Source of the DNA: Clostridium sp. CAG:967
GTDB taxonomy: Bacteria > Cyanobacteriota > Vampirovibrionia > Gastranaerophilales > Gastranaerophilaceae
Direction: 5' to 3'
Length of the DNA stretch: 19,078 nt
Assembly: GCA_000433095.1 (NCBI GenBank)
Contig: HF991470.1
Coordinates: 1-19,078, forward strand
Every line of letters begins with the position of its first letter. Position 1 is the first letter of the stretch. The notes under the pieces are model-generated. The model saw only the letters and a list, made by a program, of their open reading frames with translations. It made no database searches and was not told where the DNA came from. Below, piece after piece: positions 14,004 to 19,078 of this stretch. The position numbers and the translations under genes were made by a program.

Positions 14004-14534
14004 ATGGGTTTTCTATCAGGCGCATATGGTAAATTAATGGCCGGAAAGCTCGTCAGAGATTTACAGTATCAAATGACGAGTGTTCAAAGCCGTTTGCGTC
14101 GTGTCACCAGAGAAATTGGCGACATGGAAAAGAACATGCAAACTCAAGAACGTAATTTGAAAGCTCAAATGCAAAATCAAATGCAGGCATCTATATTCGG
14201 TGCAATGGGACAAGCAGGTGTCAGCGGATTTGATCAAACAAATATGCTGGGTGTTGTTGGAGGTATGACTTCAGAACAATATTCAATGTATGCTATAGTT
14301 CAGCAACAAGTTCAACAGCAATACTCTATGGCACAATCAATGTGGCAAAATATGTTTGAAATGGAACGTGAAGCTCAATTACAACCGCTTAAAGATTTAG
14401 AAGATTCATTACAAACTGAAAAAGACAATTTGGAATCAAGACTAAAGATAGCTCAAGCAGAATACGATGCGAAGAAAGAAGAAGAAAAAGCCGGCGTAAA
14501 AGGATTAACTCCGGATTACACAGGTCAAGGTTAA
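14004..14534 (+). CDS. Gln/Met-rich coiled-coil protein, function unknown
   Basis: 176 residues, single-gene transcript. It begins MGFLSGAYGKLMAGKLVRDL and continues as a heptad-like coiled coil (about 18-62). A Gly/Met/Gln-rich middle follows (about 63-115, with runs such as QQQVQQQYSMAQSM), then a second charged coiled coil (about 120-162) and a short tail. There is no signal peptide and no Cys. The alternating coiled coil, flexible hinge and coiled coil suggest an oligomeric or filament-like structural protein, but no family is recognised. Codon use is richer in CAA/ATG than its neighbours because of its composition. AAAGGA lies about 7 nt before the ATG and a strong terminator follows. 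Confidence 0.85.
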   Translation: MGFLSGAYGKLMAGKLVRDLQYQMTSVQSRLRRVTREIGDMEKNMQTQERNLKAQMQNQMQASIFGAMGQAGVSGFDQTNMLGVVGGMTSEQYSMYAIVQQQVQQQYSMAQSMWQNMFEMEREAQLQPLKDLEDSLQTEKDNLESRLKIAQAEYDAKKEEEKAGVKGLTPDYTGQG

Positions 14535-14542
14535 TAAATAAT

Positions 14543-14568
14543 AAAGGCTCCCCAATATGGGAGCTTTT
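14543..14568. terminator. Bidirectional rho-independent terminator
   Basis: Stem AAAGGCTCCC / GGGAGCTTTT (one G-U pair) with a 6-nt loop, followed on the plus strand by TATTTT. A/T-rich sequence on the other side also suits the minus-strand ferredoxin gene ending at 14580. Confidence 0.9.
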
Positions 14569-14579
14569 ATTTTGAATAA

Positions 14580-14765
14580 TTAAAATTCACTTAAATCAAT
14601 AGCATCTGCAGGGCAATGCAATGCCGCATAAATACAGCTTTCTTCTCTGCCGTCTATTTTATAAGGGTTTACTGTAGCGTAGTTATTATTTATTTCAAAA
14701 ACTTCCGGATTAACGGCAGCACATGCACCGCAGCCGACACAATTATTTGTAATACATACTTTCAT
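14580..14765 (-). CDS. Small single-cluster [4Fe-4S] ferredoxin
   Basis: 61 residues. Cluster ligands are C9, C12 and C15 (NNCVGCGAC) and C51 in HCPADAI; this single CxxCxxC plus a distant CP is the classical monocluster ferredoxin layout, as in Thermotoga and Desulfovibrio. C44 may form the extra disulfide seen in some members with a second half-cluster position, and C4 is unpaired. An acidic, soluble electron carrier; the partner is unknown. The ATG has no Shine-Dalgarno sequence, and a TAATAC box lies 7 nt upstream (14773-14778), consistent with a leaderless mRNA. It lies 47 bp downstream of thrB on the same strand but appears to have its own promoter. Confidence 0.95.
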   Translation of the reverse strand: MKVCITNNCVGCGACAAVNPEVFEINNNYATVNPYKIDGREESCIYAALHCPADAIDLSEF

Positions 14766-14812
14766 AGTTATAGTATTACAAAATTTTTATGAAAAATAAT
14801 GCCACTTTACTA

Positions 14813-15760
14813 TTAATTATCATGTGTAATAATTTGTGCACCCTGAGCTTCAACAGGCATAGTCATAATATTAACCTTAACATTTAAATCAGCCCAAGTA
14901 TCTCTTACAATTGATTTTATTTTATCTAAATTATTTTTCTGAGAAATAATTACAATTGAAGGACCTGCACCGCTAAGCACACAGCCTAAAACATTTTCCT
15001 CATGTTTCAGATTATCAATAATTTTGTCTAATCCGGGAACAAGTTTCATTCTATATGGCTGGTGAAGTCTGTCATGAAGCGCAAGCTTCATTAACTCTGC
15101 ATCTTTAGTGTTAACAGCCTGAATAAACATAGCTAATCTCTGTGCATTAAATACAGCATCCGCCATAGGAACTTCTTTAGGCAATACCGAACGGGAAATA
15201 TCCGTAGAAAGCTCGTAATCAGGCACACAAACAGTAATATTCCACTCATCGGGCCAATCAAGTTTTCTGTAAACAATTCTTCCGTCATCTTCCTGGGAAG
15301 TAAGAACAAGACCGCCGACAATTGCGGGAGTAACATTATCAGGATGACCTTCCACCTCTGTAGCTATTGATAATAAAGCAACTTCATCGGCAGGTTTGCC
15401 TAAAAGTTCGTTAGCAGCCAATAAACCGCCTACAATAACGGATGCACTGCTTCCAAGACCCCTTGCAATAGGAATTTGAGATTGCACTGTTATTTTAAGC
15501 TCGCTTGGTGTCTGACCGATTGAGTTATATAAAAGTTCTACAGCCTTGTAAATAATGCTGTTTTCGTCCATTGGAATGTGTTCTAACATCAAATCATCAT
15601 CTGATGTATCGTCATTCATAACATTAATTTCTATACCTGTACCCGGTAAAACTGTTTCCTCAATAGTTATAGTGTTATAAAGAGGCAAAGCAAGCCCAAG
15701 ACAGTCAAATCCTGGTCCTAAATTAGCTGTTGTAGCGGGTACTTTCACACTTATTTTCAT
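14813..15760 (-). CDS. thrB: Homoserine kinase
   Basis: 315 residues, GHMP kinase family. Phosphorylates homoserine to O-phosphohomoserine in threonine synthesis. It starts MKISVKVPATTANLGPGFDCLGLAL, the N-terminal strand typical of ThrB. The ATP-binding glycine loop is IPIARGLGSSAS (about 93-104), followed by EVEGHPDNVTPAIVGG and the C-terminal SGAGPSIVII motif. Length is normal. GAGGG lies a few bases before the ATG, with a TATAAT box at 15785-15790 on the minus strand. No thrA or thrC is adjacent. Confidence 0.97.
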   Translation of the reverse strand: MKISVKVPATTANLGPGFDCLGLALPLYNTITIEETVLPGTGIEINVMNDDTSDDDLMLEHIPMDENSIIYKAVELLYNSIGQTPSELKITVQSQIPIARGLGSSASVIVGGLLAANELLGKPADEVALLSIATEVEGHPDNVTPAIVGGLVLTSQEDDGRIVYRKLDWPDEWNITVCVPDYELSTDISRSVLPKEVPMADAVFNAQRLAMFIQAVNTKDAELMKLALHDRLHQPYRMKLVPGLDKIIDNLKHEENVLGCVLSGAGPSIVIISQKNNLDKIKSIVRDTWADLNVKVNIMTMPVEAQGAQIITHDN

Positions 15761-15784
15761 AATTCCCTCATATAATCTAATTAC

Positions 15785-15790
15785 ATTATA
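15785..15790 (-). promoter_or_regulatory. -10 box of thrB
   Basis: A consensus TATAAT on the minus strand 24 nt before the start codon. No convincing -35 box at 16-18 bp; the upstream spacer is T-rich. Confidence 0.4.
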
Positions 15791-15834
15791 ACAGAAACAA
15801 TAAAAAAAGCTAACAATGAAGATATTTAAAGAAT

Positions 15835-15862
15835 TTGAACTATTTAAACGCTGCTATATAAT
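15835..15862 (+). promoter_or_regulatory. Promoter of the MnmD-like gene, probably leaderless
   Basis: TTGAAC (15835-15840), 16-bp spacer, TATAAT (15857-15862). The ATG at 15869 begins 6 nt after the -10 box, so the predicted transcript start coincides with the start codon. Confidence 0.6.
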
Positions 15863-15868
15863 AGGTAT

Positions 15869-17167
15869 ATGTATGAATTATACCCATATTTCACAAATGA
15901 CGGTTCTGTAGGTCTGTTTTCTCCTGAGGCAGATGACATTTATCATTCAACTTACGGCGCTCTGTCAGAAGCATACGAAAAGTTTATTCTTCCTGCAAAT
16001 TTTGAAGAACACTTTAAAAATAATAACGAAATAAAAATTTTGGATATTTGTTTTGGAATTGGTTATAACACAAAAAGTTTTTTAAATTATTTTTTCGAAA
16101 AAATTTTACATGAAAAAAACACACATATCGAAACGATAGATACCGATAATAAATTATTAACAAATTTAAACGAAAATTCTAATAACAATACTGAATATAA
16201 CGAAAAGATATATACCGATAACGTTTTCGATAAAAATTCTATAGAAACTGTAAGAAAAAATAAAATTTTTATAACTGCAATTGACACTGATAAAAATTTA
16301 GCATATCTGTCTCCGTTTTTTGTTACAGGTAAAAAAAATCTGAAAAACAATAAATTAGCTTTTGAACATGAAAAAATTTCAAAACTTTTAAATAAAAAAA
16401 CTATAACAAAATATAAATTAGATAAAATCGTAAATATAATTCTTCTTAAAAAATTAGCAGAAAATAACAGCGCAATTTTGAATGATAATGATTTGATTGA
16501 AATATTAAATAACAAAAAATACAAACCGTTTTTTGATAAATATATGCTAAGTTTATTCGAATTTTACAGAGAACGGGGATATAAATACTCCTGTTTAAGC
16601 CCGTTAAAGACCTTCTTACATAATATATATTATCGGAATATATCTAGAAGCTACAAAAAGGCTCTGAATGCCCTTAAATTAAACGAAATTTCTATTCAGC
16701 TTAAAATAGAGGATGCAAGAAAAGCTGTTATGCTGGATAATAATATATATAATTACGTGTTTCTTGATGCTTTTACTCCGTCTAAATGCCCTTGTCTGTG
16801 GAGTTTGGAATTTTTCAAACTTTTATACGAACATTTAGACGATAACGGTATGATTTTGACTTACTCTAATTCTGCAAATATTAGAAATGCTTTTATTCAA
16901 GCTGGTTTTCATGTCGGCAAAATTTATAACAAAGAATTTAATAAATATACAGGAACTGTAGCTGTCAAAAATAAAACTCTTATAAAAAACGAACTCTCAG
17001 AATACGATTTAGGACTTATGAAAACTAAAGCAGGTATATTTTATCGTGACGAAAATTTAACGCTTGATAACGAGGCAATTATAAGTGCTCATAAAAAAGA
17101 AGTAGAAACTTCAAATCTTATTTCAAGTTCTAAGTTCATAAAGTCTTATAAAAAGTCTAAATTTTAA
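15869..17167 (+). CDS. MnmD/MnmC-N-like SAM-dependent tRNA methyltransferase with a large internal insertion
   Basis: 432 residues. The family (PF05430 type) makes the final methylation of mnm5(s2)U at the tRNA wobble base. Residues 10-36 (DGSVGLFSPEADDIYHSTYG) match the cyanobacterial-style N-terminus, and DICFGIGYN (59-67) is the SAM-binding loop. The catalytic-region motif is FLDAFTPSKCPCLW with D300, followed by GMILTYSNSANIRNAFIQAGF and GTVAV. There is no FAD oxidase domain. The distance from the SAM loop to D300 is about 235 residues, roughly 120 more than in E. coli MnmC as I remember it. The extra part (about 95-245) is Asn/Lys/Ile-rich, AAA-rich at codon level, and low in similarity to anything I know. 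The translation start is fixed by the conserved N-terminus. Confidence 0.85.
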   Translation: MYELYPYFTNDGSVGLFSPEADDIYHSTYGALSEAYEKFILPANFEEHFKNNNEIKILDICFGIGYNTKSFLNYFFEKILHEKNTHIETIDTDNKLLTNLNENSNNNTEYNEKIYTDNVFDKNSIETVRKNKIFITAIDTDKNLAYLSPFFVTGKKNLKNNKLAFEHEKISKLLNKKTITKYKLDKIVNIILLKKLAENNSAILNDNDLIEILNNKKYKPFFDKYMLSLFEFYRERGYKYSCLSPLKTFLHNIYYRNISRSYKKALNALKLNEISIQLKIEDARKAVMLDNNIYNYVFLDAFTPSKCPCLWSLEFFKLLYEHLDDNGMILTYSNSANIRNAFIQAGFHVGKIYNKEFNKYTGTVAVKNKTLIKNELSEYDLGLMKTKAGIFYRDENLTLDNEAIISAHKKEVETSNLISSSKFIKSYKKSKF

Positions 17168-17211
17168 CAAAAATTTTATTGGTATATAACTAAACGATAC
17201 AATTATTTTTC

Positions 17212-17427
17212 TTATTCGTCTGAAACTTTTTTTAATTCAATTTCATAACCTAAAATTTTTGCAAATAATTCAAAATCTTCAAAACGAAGAGTGCCAAGAC
17301 GCATTTTGTGTGACAAACCGTCTAATGTAAATTTTTTATTGCTGTTTTCCGTTGCTGTTCTCGCAAGCTCTTTAAGCGTAATTCCTTCTTTTGCAAGCAA
17401 TATTTTTACATATTCTTTTGCTGTCAT
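17212..17427 (-). CDS. Small helix-turn-helix-like protein (DUF6471-like), probable autoregulator
   Basis: 71 residues. The pattern VKILLAKEGITLKELARTATEN followed by FTLDGLSHKMRLGTLRFEDFELFAKILGYEIEL is that of a short lambda-repressor-like HTH domain and resembles DUF6471 proteins as I remember them: helix 2 is LKELAR, and the LSHKMRLGTLRFEDF segment would be the recognition helix and its flank. It is nearly all domain, with an acidic tail. Shine-Dalgarno AAGGGAG lies 5 nt before the ATG. Its promoter is back to back with that of the prepilin gene, and a symmetric set of TTATTGAT boxes covers both, which makes it the obvious candidate repressor (inference). Confidence 0.8.
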   Translation of the reverse strand: MTAKEYVKILLAKEGITLKELARTATENSNKKFTLDGLSHKMRLGTLRFEDFELFAKILGYEIELKKVSDE

Positions 17428-17444
17428 AAGCTCTCCCTTGTATA

Positions 17445-17473
17445 ATTCTACAAATTATTGATTATATTGACAA
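17445..17473 (-). promoter_or_regulatory. Promoter of the HTH-like gene
   Basis: On the minus strand TTGTCA (17468-17473), 17-bp spacer, TAGAAT (17445-17450). Its -35 overlaps the -35 of the divergent promoter almost base for base. Confidence 0.65.
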
Positions 17474-17536
17474 TTTATTGATAAAGGGTTATAATAATAG
17501 ACGTATATATCAATAATTAGTTTTATTTATCAATTT
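17455..17536. promoter_or_regulatory. Symmetric four-half-site operator around two divergent promoters
   Basis: TTATTGAT occurs at 17455-17462 and 17475-17482. Its complement ATCAATAA occurs at 17509-17516, and a partial copy ATCAATTT at 17529-17536. Neighbouring sites are 20 bp apart on each side, and both pairs share the same centre of symmetry (17495/17496), the end of the plus-strand -10 box. A weaker ATATTGAC sits between the first two. This is the layout of a cooperative dimer or tetramer binding region. Confidence 0.55.
17467..17495 (+). promoter_or_regulatory. Perfect consensus promoter of the prepilin-like gene
   Basis: TTGACA (17467-17472), 17-bp spacer, TATAAT (17490-17495): identical to the sigma-70 consensus in both hexamers and spacing. 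The predicted leader is about 70 nt with a GGGAGG Shine-Dalgarno sequence. Confidence 0.8.
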
Positions 17537-17570
17537 TGTTGTAATATTACTTAATCATAGGGGAGGATGA

Positions 17571-18239
17571 ATGAAAAATACGCTTGGAATTCGATTTTGC
17601 AGTGCTTTTACACTGGCAGAAGTGCTGATTACGCTTGGTATTATTGGTGTAGTTGCTGCAATGACTATGCCGGTACTTATTTCCAATCATAATAAATCAG
17701 TTGTTGAAGCAAGGTTGAGCAAAGCATATAATGTTTTTTCAAATGCTATTCGTCTCTCTGAAATTGACAACGGAATGATGAAGGATTGGCCGACAGGTGC
17801 AAATTTGAACATGGACCAATTCTGGAATGTTTATATGAAGCCTTATTTTGTCGGTGCAAAGTTGTGTATAAACGCTGCTGATTGCGGCTATCCTGAAAAT
17901 CTTGATTATGTAAAGTGGTCTGGTGGATTTACTTGGAATTTGCTGTCAAGTTCTTCTAGAATATTGTTTCATCTTAATGACGGAACGATTATATTTTTTC
18001 CGAGAAATACTACAGATACACAAGGAAATCCTTATTATACTACTGATCTTTATATTGACATTAATGGACCTAAAAAGCCAAATGAATGTGGTAGAGATGT
18101 TTTTCATTTCATAAGAAACTACAATTCAGGCATCATAACTGCATCTGAGGGTGACTGCAAGACAGACCGAAGAGCCTGTACTCATGAGATAATGTCTAAC
18201 GATTGGAAAATTCCGGATGATTATCCGTTTAAATTTTAA
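17571..18239 (+). CDS. Type IV pilin-like (prepilin) secreted protein
   Basis: 222 residues. The N-terminus has a short positive leader ending CSA, then FTLAEVLITLGIIGVVAAMTMPVLI: a class III prepilin signal with the conserved Glu at +5 (E17) and the hydrophobic helix that forms a pilus core. The residue before the cleavage site is Ala12 instead of the usual Gly. The globular part is variable, with Cys pairs likely to form disulfides (KLCINAADCG; ECGRD; DCKTDRRAC), aromatic/Gly-rich stretches and a PDDYPFKF end. Such proteins are often present in many copies in Gastranaerophilales genomes; the role (minor pilin, pseudopilin or secreted effector) is unknown. GGGAGG lies 4 nt before the ATG. 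Divergent from, and possibly repressed by, the HTH-like gene. Confidence 0.9.
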   Translation: MKNTLGIRFCSAFTLAEVLITLGIIGVVAAMTMPVLISNHNKSVVEARLSKAYNVFSNAIRLSEIDNGMMKDWPTGANLNMDQFWNVYMKPYFVGAKLCINAADCGYPENLDYVKWSGGFTWNLLSSSSRILFHLNDGTIIFFPRNTTDTQGNPYYTTDLYIDINGPKKPNECGRDVFHFIRNYNSGIITASEGDCKTDRRACTHEIMSNDWKIPDDYPFKF

Positions 18240-18252
18240 GGTAAATTAAGTT

Positions 18253-18281
18253 TTTGCATTAAGTATAAAACTTTATATAAT
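18253..18281 (+). promoter_or_regulatory. Promoter of the FAD oxidoreductase gene, probably leaderless
   Basis: TTTGCA (18253-18258), 17-bp spacer, TATAAT (18276-18281), with the ATG at 18288 six nt after the -10 box. No Shine-Dalgarno sequence is present. Confidence 0.55.
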
Positions 18282-18287
18282 ATTTCT

Positions 18288-19078
18288 ATGAATAAATATG
18301 ATGTTATTGTTGTCGGCGGAGGAACGGCAGGTTGTGCTGCAGCTTACACGGCAGGAAAGTTAGGATTAAAAACTTTACTTATAGAAAAAAATATTCACCT
18401 TGGAGGTACAATAACTTCTGCGCTTGTTGTTCCTGCTATGAAATCAGGCGAACATCAGATTAATACTGATTTTTACAATGATTTAATTACCGAATTGCAC
18501 AATATCGGCGGTCAGGCAACATATCAAAACAATCCGGGCTGGTTTAATCCGGAGCTTACAAAAATTGCTCTTGATAATTTAATGGTAAAAGCCAATGTAG
18601 AAGTGTTTTTTGATACCCACATAAGAGATATTGTTATTGAAAACAGAGAGGTTAAGGCTGTTATCATTTCAAAAGAAATGTTATCAGTATGTAACGATAA
18701 GATAGAAGAGCAAAATAAAAATTTATTGGTATCTATCGAAACGAGATATATAATTGATGCAACAGGTAATTGCGAAATCGGAAAACTATGCGGTTGTGAA
18801 TTTCTGGAAAAACAGGATGAGCAGCAGCCCGTAAGTTTAAGGTTTATGATGGGAGGCGTTGATGTTCCTCATTTTGCTGTTTGGTTAAAGAATTATGATA
18901 ATGACAGAAATGTAACTACCGTTGAGGATGTAAACGGTTTTATACATCTTTCTACGGCTTATACATGGGATAAAGACAAGAAATGGGCGCTTGCACCTTT
19001 ATTTGAGCATGCAGTACAGACAGGCGTGCTAAAAGACCATGACAGAAACTATTTTCAGATATTCACTGTAGCAGGAAT
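18288..19078 (+). CDS. FAD-dependent oxidoreductase, N-terminal part (runs off the window)
   Basis: 263 complete codons, open at the window edge, so no stop is seen. The N-terminus YDVIVVGGGTAGCAAAY is the Rossmann FAD-binding GxGxxG motif, with the acidic E at the end of the second strand (LLIEK). HLGGTITSALVVPAM follows, the GG loop of the FAD-dependent oxidoreductase (PF12831-type) family, and IIDATGNCEIGKLCGCEF is the second FAD-contact (ATG) motif. Relatives include proteins annotated as FAD-dependent oxidoreductases of unknown substrate; the closely looking MnmG and succinate-dehydrogenase families lack this spacing. The start is the ATG at 18288, without a Shine-Dalgarno sequence. Confidence 0.9.
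   Translation, partial: MNKYDVIVVGGGTAGCAAAYTAGKLGLKTLLIEKNIHLGGTITSALVVPAMKSGEHQINTDFYNDLITELHNIGGQATYQNNPGWFNPELTKIALDNLMVKANVEVFFDTHIRDIVIENREVKAVIISKEMLSVCNDKIEEQNKNLLVSIETRYIIDATGNCEIGKLCGCEFLEKQDEQQPVSLRFMMGGVDVPHFAVWLKNYDNDRNVTTVEDVNGFIHLSTAYTWDKDKKWALAPLFEHAVQTGVLKDHDRNYFQIFTVAG

Noticed and set aside
12772..15760. Permease, ferredoxin and thrB as one biosynthetic or quorum-sensing unit
   Set aside because: The permease operon and ferredoxin/thrB are separate transcripts with an oppositely oriented gene and a terminator in between; the AI-2E name alone does not show autoinducer transport.
17158..17182. AAATTTT/AAAATTT hairpin after the MnmD-like gene
   Set aside because: Only A-U pairs and no GC core, too weak to call a terminator.
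18248..18273. AAGTTTT/AAAACTT hairpin after the prepilin gene
   Set aside because: Loop of 12 nt and a mostly A-U stem that overlaps the next promoter; not convincing.
1..19078. CRISPR arrays, tRNA genes, insertion sequences and phage genes
   Set aside because: No spaced direct repeats, cloverleaf-like segments, transposase or integrase motifs were seen when reading both strands.

Overview
The window is an AT-rich, tightly packed bacterial chromosome segment with 23 protein genes on both strands. I see no rRNA, tRNA, CRISPR array, insertion sequence or phage gene. Several features point to a non-photosynthetic relative of Cyanobacteria, most likely the gut-associated Gastranaerophilales/Melainabacteria (Vampirovibrionia). 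The histidine kinase H-box region looks cyanobacterial. The MnmD-like methyltransferase has the cyanobacterial-style N-terminus. The prepilin begins with an FTLAEVLITLGIIGVVAA-type segment, which is common in that group. This placement is inference from remembered family features, not from a search.

Layout. 103-3728 (+) is a three-gene operon: a hybrid REC-PAS histidine kinase, a NarL/LuxR-type response regulator overlapping it by 8 nt, and a predicted exported coiled-coil protein. 3725-4414 (-) holds a GIY-YIG nuclease-like protein and a small protein with a Ser/Thr/Cys-rich tail. 4607-5239 (+) encodes an AMIN-like envelope protein, convergent with wecB (UDP-GlcNAc 2-epimerase, -). 6474-8302 (+) pairs a monothiol-type glutaredoxin with a degenerate hybrid-cluster-protein homologue. 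8353-9209 (-) is rpsL-rpsG. 9377-10030 (+) is a membrane-anchored unknown, convergent with leuD (-). 10630-11253 (+) is a histidine-phosphatase-fold protein lacking its catalytic His, convergent with an operon (-) of an AI-2E/PerM-type permease and a radical SAM protein. 14004-14534 (+) is a Gln/Met-rich coiled-coil protein. A ferredoxin and thrB follow on the minus strand. Then come an MnmD-like methyltransferase (+), a small HTH-like protein (-), a divergent prepilin-like gene (+) and a truncated FAD-dependent oxidoreductase (+).

Functionally this is mixed housekeeping (ribosomal proteins, amino-acid synthesis, tRNA modification, envelope sugar synthesis) interleaved with signalling, envelope and lineage-specific genes. 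The strongest unusual signals are: (1) a symmetric four-half-site operator around a perfect consensus promoter between the HTH-like gene and the prepilin gene; (2) two probable pseudoenzymes, a hybrid-cluster protein without its cluster ligands and a phosphoglycerate-mutase-fold protein with CNG in place of RHG; (3) a repeated arrangement in which genes without a Shine-Dalgarno sequence have a -10 box exactly 6-7 nt before the ATG, implying leaderless mRNAs; (4) convergent gene pairs whose stop codons sit inside inverted repeats; and (5) fully interlocked divergent promoters. No gene-free stretch exceeds 300 bases.
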